Shown piece after piece: positions 18,384-26,495 of a stretch of 49,429 nucleotides of DNA; the first letter of the stretch is position 1; every line of letters starts with the position of its first letter. Source of the stretch: JABAAI01 sp965242745 (lineage in GTDB: Bacteria > Spirochaetota > Leptospiria > Leptospirales > Leptonemataceae); assembly GCA_965242745.1 (NCBI GenBank), contig CBDETG010000033.1, positions 1 to 49,429 on the forward strand, in the 5' to 3' direction. The notes below the pieces were generated by a model. The model saw nothing but the letters and a program-made list of their open reading frames with translations. It was not told where the DNA came from and ran no database searches. A program made the translations under genes and the position numbers.

Positions 18384-18950
18384 TCAAAGCAGCTGTTGTT
18401 CGATGGGATTGAAAATCTGCCTGCCTGTGCATGTGACTTGAATCTCGCAGGCGGGATTGTTTGCCAGCCTTATCTGGCCGTCTGGGCAGTTCGTCACGCA
18501 GGCTGTCCTGTCGGCATTGGGATATTGCGGATCAGAGCAGGCTTCACAGCTGCCGTCTTTTAGAATCTGATTGCCCGTACAAGTCGGAGCGCCTCCTCCG
18601 CCATCGCCTGAGGAGTCTCCACCACCACCTCCGCCTCCCGTATCGCAGCCCGCCAGAGTCAGGCTCAGGCTGATGGCTGCCAGGCAAGCCAAGCGAGAGG
18701 CAGCTGCGCTGCTTTTCCCTAATCTTAAGCCGGCGCTAAGCCTGCCTAAATACATTCTACGCGCGCTTGTGGCTGCGCGTTCCTTAAGTTTCTGAAATAT
18801 GTTTCTCATATTTTCCTCCATAAACACAGCCGAGCTTGGAGCCCAGCCTGATAAAAAACGCAAGTCAGCAGAGCCAAAACCCGGCTGATTATATACAATT
18901 TTACGCGCGCTATGCGCCGCGTATTCCCTAAGTGATTTTACAGTAGACAT
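18384..18950 (-). CDS. Lipoprotein A, N-terminal open fragment with duplicated start region
   Basis: This fragment has 188 residues from ATG 18950, or 141 from ATG 18809. Both starts have GGAGG five to seven bases upstream. The first start is followed by a short sequence (VKSLREYAAHSARKIV) that resembles the beginning of the second (FQKLKERAATSARRMY), so the 5' end looks duplicated. From the second start there is a basic n-region, a hydrophobic stretch and a lipobox LTLAGC, followed by seven glycines and a Gly/Asp/Ser linker. Two Cys-rich repeats follow (CTGNQILKDGSCEAC, YPNADRTACVTNC). The frame stops at 18384 within the third repeat; the expected sequence continues in another frame. It could be secreted as a short lipoprotein if the frameshift is real. 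Confidence 0.6.
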   Translation of the reverse strand: MSTVKSLREYAAHSARKIVYNQPGFGSADLRFLSGWAPSSAVFMEENMRNIFQKLKERAATSARRMYLGRLSAGLRLGKSSAAASRLACLAAISLSLTLAGCDTGGGGGGGDSSGDGGGGAPTCTGNQILKDGSCEACSDPQYPNADRTACVTNCPDGQIRLANNPACEIQVTCTGRQIFNPIEQQLL

Positions 18951-19407
18951 AGTAATGTCCTCCTTTCTATAAAAAAAATGACTGCCCCGCTTTGCAAGAC
19001 AGCTCTAGTACAAAACTTAGGCAGGGCCTAAAATATAGCAAGCCCTTTTGAAAAATAAATTTCTGCGCAACAAAAAAGAAAATGAAGACCTTGACTCCCA
19101 CCCACCCATTCATTGAGGGGGGTGGGCGGAGGCTCTGATTCTCTATTACGTTTTAGTACTCCAGGGCTGGCGCGCAGTATTCGTTGCCATATAACAACAA
19201 TCCAGTGCAAGGCATAGGCATAAAAGCGTCCTAGTCAGTTGACGATTCCAACTACTTCTTTCTTCTTTTCGAAAAAGGCTTGCTAGAGTCTGCAAAATAT
19301 TTTCCTATGCCCCAGCCTTCTTTTATTAGGCAAAGTCACATATGTTTTTCATTCCTCTCCTTGCCGCCTTTTGCTCTGCAAGGCGCTATTGAGTTGGTCT
19401 GCTTTCT
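18951..19407. other. Intergenic: hairpin and outer copy of the inverted-repeat arm
   Basis: Divergent spacer between lipoprotein A (-) and the STAS gene (+). A GC-rich imperfect hairpin lies at about 19094-19135 (CTCCCACCCACCC against GGGGGGTGGGCGGAG). At 19187-19221 the minus strand carries ATGCCTATGCCTTGCACTGG followed by ATTGTTGTTATATGG, which matches the right arm of the 14-kb inverted-repeat elements. The copies at 14.0-14.4 kb and 19.2 kb are therefore in opposite orientation and bracket locus A. No gene is seen. Confidence 0.6.
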
Positions 19408-19929
19408 ATGCTTGAGATCACGCGGGAAAAGTTAATGGAGGGGGCTCTGGAGCTGCTGAGTCTGAAGGGCTTTTTAGACCATCAGAGCTCTGGCGATTTC
19501 CAGAAGCTCTTATATGACTTGATGGAGGCTGGGACTCGTTTTTTCATCTTAGACTTGAAGCAGCTGCAAAGTATCTCCGAGAACGGCATCGCTTCCTTTT
19601 TGCAGCTGCAAGAGCAGGTCTCTCAATGCGGCGGCTGCTTTGCTCTTGTGCACTTGAAGCCAGAGATAGACATGCTTTTTTCCTTTCTTGGTATCAGGGC
19701 GGGGCTGCATGTTTTCTCTGATAGGAAGGAGGCCTTAGAATTTTTAGAGGGCGTGCTGAAGCGATCTCTACAACCCAAGGGCGGCGCCATACCTGAGGTG
19801 GAGGCCGAGGATGTTCCGGTTTCTATGGAGATTGCATGTCAGCATTGTGGTCTGCAAATGCTGGTTCGGGGAGTGGGGCCCTATATGTGCCCATCCTGCG
19901 GATACCAGTTTCAGGTGAGGGCAGGCTGA
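19408..19929 (+). CDS. STAS-domain protein with C-terminal zinc ribbon
   Basis: The protein has 173 residues. Residues 1-118 form a STAS (anti-sigma-factor-antagonist) fold with FILDLKQLQSISENGIASFLQLQ. The serine usually phosphorylated in this family (the second Ser of DSSG) is replaced: the site reads S57-E-N-G60, so partner switching by phosphorylation looks unlikely here. After a Pro/Glu linker the C-terminus carries two CxxC pairs (C144/C147 and C161/C164), as in a small zinc ribbon. The gene lies seven bases before murJ and is probably cotranscribed with it. No strong ribosome site is visible. A regulatory role near the cell envelope is possible; no target can be read. Confidence 0.7.
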   Translation: MLEITREKLMEGALELLSLKGFLDHQSSGDFQKLLYDLMEAGTRFFILDLKQLQSISENGIASFLQLQEQVSQCGGCFALVHLKPEIDMLFSFLGIRAGLHVFSDRKEALEFLEGVLKRSLQPKGGAIPEVEAEDVPVSMEIACQHCGLQMLVRGVGPYMCPSCGYQFQVRAG

Positions 19930-19936
19930 TTTCTTT

Positions 19937-21541
19937 GTGAGCAGCGCTGCTCGTAAATCTCTGGGGCTTTCTTCCTTTATCATATTCTCCCGCATTCTGG
20001 GCCTGCTTCGGGATCACTTCCAAGCCTTCTTTTTTGGTATAGGGCCCATTGCCTATGCGTGGGAAATAGCTATGCTGCTGCCCAGCGTTTTGCGCAACCT
20101 TCTGGTGGAAGGGGGCATGGCGCAGGCTTTCATCCCCGTCTACACGCAGTCTTTAGTCGCATCAAAGAAAGAGGCCGGGCGTACTGCCTGCATCATTATT
20201 ATCCTTATATCCTGTATTATGTTTTTTGTGACCCTTCTTACTATGGGCTTATTGCCTTACCTGCTTGCCGGCATCAGCCAGCAAAGCCAAGAGGAGCTTG
20301 GCTTTGCCGTAGAGTTAGGATGGATCTTTCTTCTTTTTATGCTTCCTGCGGCAATTACTGCGCTCATGAGCGGCATTTGCAATGCCTACCAGCATTTTGC
20401 AATACCAGCTATGTCTTCCATCGTGATCAATACAGCCTTCCTGTTTTGCTTTCTCAATCTGAGCATAGAAACAGAAGCAAAAAGCAACGCCCGCATCTTG
20501 GCTTGGTGTTTTATCATTACTACCTGTCTCTATATGTTTTTTCTATACTGTTATGTCTACAAGCATGGCTTTGCTCTGTATTGGTGCCTAGACTTTCGGC
20601 ATCCCGCTATCAAAAAAGTATTTGTTATGGTATTGCCCGCAGTTCTAAGCGCGGCGATTTTTCAAATCAATCAAGTAGTAGACATGGTGATCGCCAGTTA
20701 TTATATCCCTTTGGAAGTAGGCGCTGTGCCGGCCCTGCGTTTTGCGCAGCGTTTGATTCAACTGCCTACGGGCATTGTCGGAGCCGCCTTGTCTACGGCG
20801 ATTTTGCCTATACTCTCGTACTATCTGACGCAAAACTCAGAGAAGCAATATACAGAGGCTATACAGACTATACGTTTTGCCGTTTTTTTGACAGTACCTG
20901 CGGCCATAGGATTGTTTTTTATGGGTGAAGATATCTTAGACCTGCTTTTTTATGGAGGTAAATGGACGAAAGAATCTACGCAAGTCACTTGGGAAGCGCT
21001 GCGATTCTATCTCTTCAGCATCCCTCTTTACAGCCTAAATAAGATTTTGGTAGCTGTCTTCTTTGCCTTCAAAGACGCCAAAAGCTCTCTGCAGTCTATG
21101 GCTGTTGCCACCTGCGTGAATGCTGTCATGAATATATTGCTTGTTCATAGTATGCGTCATGGCGGCATAGCGCTTAGTACAGCACTGACAGCCTTGCTGC
21201 ACTTTTCCCAGCTGCTTTTCTATCTGCAGAAAAAACATATCAAACTGCCTTGGCGGAATTTCTTTGATTTTTGCAAGAAGGCCTCTTTTCTATGGCTCTG
21301 CCTCGCTTTATTTCTCTTTGGCCTGGATTTGTATTGCACGGAAATTCTGCGTGATGCGGGCCTGCATTTGGCCGAGCTCTTGGGCTGGGACCCTAAACAC
21401 ATGCCCCGCTACGCAGCTATGCCAAAAGTTCTTGTCGGAGCAGGCGGGGGCTTTTTCCTTTACATGTACACAGCCAAGCTGCTTTCCCTGCCGGAAATAA
21501 GCCTCATCCGAGATATGTTTCAAAGAAAAAAGCAAAAATGA
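19937..21541 (+). CDS. murJ: Lipid II flippase MurJ (MviN family)
   Basis: A 534-residue inner-membrane protein of the MATE-like MurJ family, which moves lipid II across the inner membrane for peptidoglycan synthesis. The N-terminal SFIIFSRILGLLRDHF and the LLRNLLVEGGMAQAFIPVY segment are the family signature, and about 13-14 hydrophobic segments follow. The start is GTG at 19937; the alternative ATG lies too far inside the signature. The stop overlaps the uvrA start as ATGA, so the two are translationally coupled. Length fits the usual 500-550 residues. No damage is visible. Confidence 0.93.
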   Translation: MSSAARKSLGLSSFIIFSRILGLLRDHFQAFFFGIGPIAYAWEIAMLLPSVLRNLLVEGGMAQAFIPVYTQSLVASKKEAGRTACIIIILISCIMFFVTLLTMGLLPYLLAGISQQSQEELGFAVELGWIFLLFMLPAAITALMSGICNAYQHFAIPAMSSIVINTAFLFCFLNLSIETEAKSNARILAWCFIITTCLYMFFLYCYVYKHGFALYWCLDFRHPAIKKVFVMVLPAVLSAAIFQINQVVDMVIASYYIPLEVGAVPALRFAQRLIQLPTGIVGAALSTAILPILSYYLTQNSEKQYTEAIQTIRFAVFLTVPAAIGLFFMGEDILDLLFYGGKWTKESTQVTWEALRFYLFSIPLYSLNKILVAVFFAFKDAKSSLQSMAVATCVNAVMNILLVHSMRHGGIALSTALTALLHFSQLLFYLQKKHIKLPWRNFFDFCKKASFLWLCLALFLFGLDLYCTEILRDAGLHLAELLGWDPKHMPRYAAMPKVLVGAGGGFFLYMYTAKLLSLPEISLIRDMFQRKKQK

Positions 21542-24357
21542 CAAGAAGCAATTTTATACGCGTGCAGGGAGCGCGCGAGCATAACCTCAGCAATATCAGT
21601 CTTGCGATACCTCGTGACAGCTTGGTTGTGATTACAGGCGTTTCAGGCTCCGGGAAGTCCTCTTTGGCCTTTGATACGATTTACGCTGAGGGCCAGCGCC
21701 GCTATGTCGAGTCTCTTTCTTCTTATGCGCGCCAGTTTCTGGGGATCATGGAAAAACCGGATGTCGATTCCATAGAGGGCCTGTCGCCGGCTATCTCCAT
21801 AGAGCAAAAAACCACGCATCGCAATCCCCGCTCTACCGTTGGAACAGTTACGGAAATTTATGATTACCTGCGGCTTCTCTTTGCCCGGGCGGGGGAGCCT
21901 CATTGCCATCAGTGCAAGAGGCCTGTGAAGGCAGTCAGCACAGACCAGATAGTAGCGAGGGCTTTGGCCTTCCCTTTGGGAAGCCGCCTGCATATCATAG
22001 CTCCTTTGGCGCAGAACAAAAAGGGAAGCCATAAAGAGATCTTGGAAAGGATGCAAAAAGAAGGCTTTTCCAGAATGAGAATTAACGGAGAGTATTATGA
22101 TCTTCACCAAGACGCCCATAAGATCAAATTGCCAAAAAACAAGAAGCACAATCTGGACCTGGTTGTAGACCGCCTGATACTGAAAGAAGGGATACGCTCG
22201 CGCATGGCAGATTCCATAGAGATCGCTTTGCGTTATGCAAAGGGCATGGTTTGTATCTTTGACGGCAAGGAGGATCATTTCTTTACGCAGCAGTTCTATT
22301 GCAGCTATTGCGATATTTCTCTAAACGAATTAAGCCCGCGTTCCTTCTCCTTCAACTCTCCTATAGGCGCTTGTCCTGAATGCGATGGGCTGGGCCTGCG
22401 CATGGAATTTGATCCTGATGCTATAGTCCCAGACAAGCATAAAAGCATAAGTGAGGGCTGCATAGAGCTTTGGTCTTCTTCCCTTTCCTATGGCCATCTG
22501 GAGGTTTTGGCGGAATATGGTATAGCTTTGGATATACCCTGGGAGCATCTGCCGCTTAGGCATAGAAAGCTTCTGTTGTATGGTTCTGCCTCATTGGGGG
22601 AGAAGACGGTTTTGTATTTTGAAGGGATCATCCCCAATGCGAAACGCCGCTACAGAGAAACAAAATCCGAGGCTGTTCGTCCCTACCTGCAGCGCTATAT
22701 GCTGGAGCAGGATTGCGCAGCTTGTGGAGGAGGCCGCCTGCGGCCTGAGGCGCTTGGGGTGCTCTACCATGGCAAAACGATTACAGAGCTGACGCATCAT
22801 AGCGTAGAATTCTTATCTGCTTGGTTTTGCGATCTCAGCGTCTCAGAACAGGAAAAACATGTTGTAGGGCAAGTCTTACAGGAAATCTGCCAGCGCCTGC
22901 GCTTTCTGGACAGCGTGGGAGTAGGCTACCTCAATCTTGCCCGGCTTGCGGGGAGTCTTTCCGGCGGGGAAGCGCAGCGTATACGCCTTGCTACGCAGAT
23001 AGGCAGCCCGCTTATGGGAGTCTTGTATGTCTTAGACGAGCCCTCCATAGGCCTGCATCAACGCGACAATGATCGCCTTATACAAACGCTCAAGAATATG
23101 CGCGATTTGGGAAATACTGTCTTGGTTGTAGAGCATGATGAGGACACTATGCGTGCAGCAGATTGCATCGTAGACATAGGGCCTGGGGCAGGCATGCACG
23201 GGGGGAAGGTAGTTGCCATAGGCCGCGCTGAGGAAATTCAAAAAGACGATACAAGCATCACCGGACAATATCTCAGCGGAAAGCGTTATATTGCGGTACC
23301 TTCCGAAAGACGGCCCGGGAAGGGCAAGTATCTCAGCGTCTTGAAGGCTAAGGCCAATAACCTGCGTTCTGTGGATGCGCATATCCCGCTGGGTACTTTT
23401 ACGTGTGTTACAGGCCTTTCGGGCTCTGGGAAATCTACTTTAGTAAGTGAAATCCTTTACAAGGGCTTGACGGAGCAGGACCCCCGCCATTTGCGCAGCC
23501 GAGCTGTAATTCGCGGAGCTAAGGAGTTGGATCGAGTTTTGCTGATCAATCAGGAGCCCATAGGGCGCACGCCGCGCTCCAATCCAGCTACATATACGGG
23601 GCTTTTTGGCCCGGTTCGTGAGCTTTTTAGTAAGCTTCCGGAGGCGCGCCTCCGGGGCTATGCTCCAGGGCGCTTTAGTTTCAATGTGGCAGGCGGGCGC
23701 TGCGAAAATTGCGAGGGCGCCGGGGTGATTAAAATAGAAATGCACTTTTTACCGGATGTCTATGTGGACTGCGAAGTCTGCGGGGCGATGCGTTTTAATC
23801 AAGAAACCTTGGAAGTGCGTTACAAAGGAGCGAGCATTTATGACGTTCTGGATATGACAGTGGACAAGGCTCTGCGCTTTTTTGGCAATATCAACAACAT
23901 TCACACCAAGCTGCAAACCCTCGTTGAGGTAGGTTTGGGTTATATCCAACTAGGTCAGCCTGCTACTACGCTTTCTGGAGGTGAGGCGCAGCGTGTGAAG
24001 CTGTCTGCAGAATTATCACGGCGCAGTACGGGCCAAAGTCTCTACATCTTGGATGAGCCCACCAGCGGCCTTCATTTCGAGGATATAGCTCGCCTGCTGC
24101 GGGTATTGCATAGCCTTGTAAACCGGGGCAATACGGTCCTTGTTATAGAACATAATCTGGATGTGATCAAAACTGCTGATTATATCATTGACTTAGGGCC
24201 TGAAGGAGGAGATAAGGGCGGGAGTATTCTTGCCAGTGGTACTCCAGAAGAGATTACTCAGTGCAAAGCAAGCCATACAGGGTCTTTCCTCAAAAATATC
24301 CTAGCAAAGAGCCATTACGAAAAGCCCTCCTGGCATATAGAAAAGGAAGTCTTGTAA
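21538..24357 (+). CDS. uvrA: Excinuclease ABC subunit A
   Basis: The 939-residue damage-recognition ATPase of nucleotide excision repair, acting with UvrB and UvrC on bulky lesions. Two ABC modules are present: Walker A GVSGSGKS at 34-41 and a second GLSGSGKS near 627-634. Signature LSGGEAQR appears twice, each followed by a Walker B LDEPSIGLH or LDEPTSGLH. Zinc modules show as CHQCK, the CSYC...CPEC insertion, CAACGGGRL, and CENCEGAG...CEVCGA. Length equals the standard 940. The start codon overlaps the murJ stop by four bases. No SOS-type operator is seen, because it lies inside an operon. Confidence 0.97.
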   Translation: MTRSNFIRVQGAREHNLSNISLAIPRDSLVVITGVSGSGKSSLAFDTIYAEGQRRYVESLSSYARQFLGIMEKPDVDSIEGLSPAISIEQKTTHRNPRSTVGTVTEIYDYLRLLFARAGEPHCHQCKRPVKAVSTDQIVARALAFPLGSRLHIIAPLAQNKKGSHKEILERMQKEGFSRMRINGEYYDLHQDAHKIKLPKNKKHNLDLVVDRLILKEGIRSRMADSIEIALRYAKGMVCIFDGKEDHFFTQQFYCSYCDISLNELSPRSFSFNSPIGACPECDGLGLRMEFDPDAIVPDKHKSISEGCIELWSSSLSYGHLEVLAEYGIALDIPWEHLPLRHRKLLLYGSASLGEKTVLYFEGIIPNAKRRYRETKSEAVRPYLQRYMLEQDCAACGGGRLRPEALGVLYHGKTITELTHHSVEFLSAWFCDLSVSEQEKHVVGQVLQEICQRLRFLDSVGVGYLNLARLAGSLSGGEAQRIRLATQIGSPLMGVLYVLDEPSIGLHQRDNDRLIQTLKNMRDLGNTVLVVEHDEDTMRAADCIVDIGPGAGMHGGKVVAIGRAEEIQKDDTSITGQYLSGKRYIAVPSERRPGKGKYLSVLKAKANNLRSVDAHIPLGTFTCVTGLSGSGKSTLVSEILYKGLTEQDPRHLRSRAVIRGAKELDRVLLINQEPIGRTPRSNPATYTGLFGPVRELFSKLPEARLRGYAPGRFSFNVAGGRCENCEGAGVIKIEMHFLPDVYVDCEVCGAMRFNQETLEVRYKGASIYDVLDMTVDKALRFFGNINNIHTKLQTLVEVGLGYIQLGQPATTLSGGEAQRVKLSAELSRRSTGQSLYILDEPTSGLHFEDIARLLRVLHSLVNRGNTVLVIEHNLDVIKTADYIIDLGPEGGDKGGSILASGTPEEITQCKASHTGSFLKNILAKSHYEKPSWHIEKEVL

Positions 24358-24373
24358 AACATGAGCCAAAGCC

Positions 24374-25204
24374 GTGCCTGAAGCGACTGCAAAGATAAAA
24401 AGAACTGGCTGTATTGCTCTGGCCTGCCTGCTTTTGCCTCTTTGCCTGCTTTCTTGCCAATCCTCACACCGCCCGCCTTGGGCTGCGCGCCCTGCCTCCC
24501 TGCTCTACGGCTTTTATGTGTATGCAGACCCGGCTATCAAGGAGGACTGGAAGCTGGAAGTGGCCTCTAAGGCCCTGCTGCGAGAGCGCCTTATTGAGCT
24601 GTATTTTCCTGCCTACCAAGCAGGGCCCTTGCATATCATCCTATACCAAAAAGGCTCCCTATACAAGCATTCTGCCTATGTCCGTAAGCATCCGCAGGTA
24701 CGCGCCTATTTCGTTCGCTCCTCCCGTAGTATCCATATGCCTATGTACAGCTCCAACAGGCTTTGGGTTCACGAACTCAGCCATGCCTTGCTTCATTCTG
24801 TGCGCAATGACGCTCCAGACTGGCTGCATGAGGGCTTGGCTGAATTCCTCGCAGAGCGCTCTCATTTCTATACTATGGATTGCGCCCAAAGCTATCCAAT
24901 CTCCATACCTCAAAAAAAACGCTTAAGGAGCGCCCGCTACAGCTATCAGGAAGTATCCGCTTTTTTTGATCAGCCAAATAAGCTGACTTACAAATCCTAC
25001 ACGCTCTACAGCCTTTTTATCTATTACTTGTGGCACCAGCGTTGCTTAGGCAGCTTCCTCTTCCATTACCAGAACGATAGGCAGAGTGATGCTATAGGGC
25101 TGCTGCGTCAATTTTTAGGCAGGGACAAACAGGGTATCTTAAAAGACTTCCATCAGTGGCTCCAAACAAGGGCGCCTGCAGCAAGGGACTTAGCAGGCTG
25201 TTAG
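24374..25204 (+). CDS. Lipoprotein zinc metallopeptidase (gluzincin, HExxH)
   Basis: The product has 276 residues from a GTG 16 bases after uvrA, so it is probably the last gene of the operon. A signal peptide ends in a lipobox LCLLSC with C28 as the lipidated residue, so the protein should sit in a membrane facing the periplasm or surface. The HExxH zinc site is H133-E-L-S-H137, and DWLHEGLAEFLAE supplies the third ligand, probably E153, the gluzincin arrangement. Overall form resembles Peptidase_MA-like proteins. An aromatic-rich C-terminus (YTLYSLFIYYLWHQRCLGSF) may pack as helices. The substrate is unknown. Possible roles are cell-envelope or host-protein processing; no evidence selects one. 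Confidence 0.8.
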   Translation: MPEATAKIKRTGCIALACLLLPLCLLSCQSSHRPPWAARPASLLYGFYVYADPAIKEDWKLEVASKALLRERLIELYFPAYQAGPLHIILYQKGSLYKHSAYVRKHPQVRAYFVRSSRSIHMPMYSSNRLWVHELSHALLHSVRNDAPDWLHEGLAEFLAERSHFYTMDCAQSYPISIPQKKRLRSARYSYQEVSAFFDQPNKLTYKSYTLYSLFIYYLWHQRCLGSFLFHYQNDRQSDAIGLLRQFLGRDKQGILKDFHQWLQTRAPAARDLAGC

Positions 25205-25757
25205 CATTGCCTTTGCTCTCCTAATCTGAAAGGGAACTATATACTTGCGTGCGCTAATCGTATTGCCAGTAAAGAGCCCATGGCAGGGCAGACCTGCTTG
25301 GCGCTGGTCAATAAGCCCTTTAAGAATAATAAGAATAAAAAGTTTTAAAGCAAAAAGCAGATAGAAAAAAGGGGCAAAAGCATGATACAGGCCAAGGCAG
25401 CGAAAGCAAAGACAAGTAGTTTTGCTGCTCAATCAAAATGATCCGGCGCTAAAAAATATAGCGCTTGGGATAGCGGCGGATAGCTGAAAATGCGTAGATA
25501 CTGTCTACAAAGATATAGAAAGCCTAATATGCGCTTAGAGGGATTGCAGTTTATAGAGACCAGCGTGAGTGTATCAAAAGGGATAGTTGCCAAATTTTTC
25601 TTTTTTGATCCGCAGGCAAAATCATGCAAACATGATGCGGGACAACCAAGGCTTCTGCCCATACATGTCACACCTTACTAGTAGTATTGTATTATGAAGA
25701 AAGGAGATGCTAACTTTGCTTGACTTTGCTGATCTGCTTGCTTAGCTAGACTTATAT
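25205..25757. other. Intergenic region without a supported gene
   Basis: In 553 bases there are only short frames with no recognisable products and no good ribosome sites. A GCGCTA/TAGCGC hairpin with a seven-base A/T loop lies at 25446-25464. GAAAGGAGATG at about 25699 resembles a ribosome site, but the frame it serves (ATG 25694 region) ends within ten codons. A TTGACT at about 25720 could be a -35 element for the following gene, with TATATA near 25752, although the spacing of over 20 bases is poor. Confidence 0.5.
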
Positions 25758-26411
25758 ATGAAAAGAATAGTAGTATTTACGATCGCTTTGCTGCTCCTGC
25801 CTGCTGCCTTAGAGTCCAATCCCACCGTAGGCACAAAGGATGCAAAAGAAGACCTGTCTGCACAGGCAGGAATCCCTACACAATTACAAGAGCTCCGGCA
25901 GAACACACGGGAGCTGCAAATTAGCATAGAATGGCTAAAATGGATTGTGGGTTTAAGCTTGCTTGCCCTTGCTGGTCTCATAACATATTTACACAGCGAC
26001 ACAAAACAAAACATACAAAAGCTGGAGACCAGCACACAGCGAGATATACAAGAGCTAAAGACAGACACACAGCAAAACATACAAAAGCTGGAGTCTGGTA
26101 TGCAAGAGCTAAAGACAGACACACAGCAAAACATACAAAAGCTGGAGTCTGGTATGCAAGAGCTAAAGACCAGCACACAGCAAAACATACAAGAACTAAA
26201 GACCAGCACACAGCGAGACATACAAAAGCTGGAGTCTGGTATGCAAGAGCTAAAGACCAGCACACGGCAAGACATGCAAAAGCTGGAGTCTGGTATGCAA
26301 GAAATACGAAGCTTCCTTTTCCAGCTTGTACAAAACAAAAGCCCCCTGCCCCTGCCCGCAAGGCAGGAGGGTGCGCAGTCAGAACAAGCAAGCGATAAGC
26401 TGCCTGCCTGA
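25758..26411 (+). CDS. Membrane-anchored coiled-coil repeat protein
   Basis: The protein has 217 residues. An N-terminal signal or membrane segment (about 4-18) is followed by a short linker with Gln/Glu-rich helix, a second membrane segment (about 60-77, WIVGLSLLALAGLITYL), then a long coiled coil (about 80-185). The coil is built of 18-residue units, IQKLESGMQELKTDTQQN, which split into an 11-residue and a 7-residue part, a hendecad-plus-heptad pattern. A proline-rich tail ends it. There are no cysteines or catalytic motifs in the coil. It precedes the large exoprotein gene by about 85 bases and could be expressed with it. The layout recalls small repeat membrane proteins such as borrelial Bdr, but I see no proof of homology. 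Confidence 0.7.
   Translation: MKRIVVFTIALLLLPAALESNPTVGTKDAKEDLSAQAGIPTQLQELRQNTRELQISIEWLKWIVGLSLLALAGLITYLHSDTKQNIQKLETSTQRDIQELKTDTQQNIQKLESGMQELKTDTQQNIQKLESGMQELKTSTQQNIQELKTSTQRDIQKLESGMQELKTSTRQDMQKLESGMQEIRSFLFQLVQNKSPLPLPARQEGAQSEQASDKLPA
26009..26310 (+). repeat. In-gene 54-bp tandem repeats of the coiled coil
   Basis: Near-identical 54-base units encode IQKLESGMQELKTxTQQN, with shorter 33-base variants. DNA identity is higher than the protein needs, which indicates recent copying. Because the unit is a multiple of three and lacks stops in other frames, long frames also appear on both strands here; they are by-products. Confidence 0.8.
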
Positions 26412-26495
26412 GGCAGGCGTATATTTTCTATCCACAGCGGGAGCATCCCACAATTTTTTTTGCAACCACATGCAGAGTTCATACCTATCTTCTGT

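Larger units (their letters stand above)
16032..18950 (-). pseudogene. Lipoprotein locus A: Cys-rich / TSP3 / GLUG repeat surface lipoprotein, multiply frameshifted
   Basis: Conceptual joining of minus-strand frames gives one protein of about 900 residues. The order is a lipoprotein signal and poly-Gly, Cys-rich repeats of the AGHVATxDGxCxxC kind (18.4-17.65 kb), thrombospondin type-3-like Asp-rich repeats (NADDNC, DTDGDSQGDACDTDDDGD; 17.60-17.30 kb), a DDDNDGLIEI segment, then GLUG repeats (17.1-16.03 kb). The frame changes at about 18.39, 18.29, 18.23, 17.95, 17.60, 17.20 and 17.11 kb, so at least six indels interrupt it. Each fragment keeps good family sequence, so decay is recent, or the locus varies, or the assembly has errors. 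The same architecture is seen in locus B. It would be a large outer-surface protein with disulphides and bound calcium. Confidence 0.8.

Noticed and set aside
19094..19135. Rho-independent terminator
   Set aside because: The hairpin is GC-rich, but the T-rich stretch on the minus strand lies well over ten bases away and no gene end is next to it.
13880..19221. Insertion sequence or transposon
   Set aside because: Inverted arm sequences exist, but no transposase or recombinase is encoded anywhere in the window and no target duplication was recognised.
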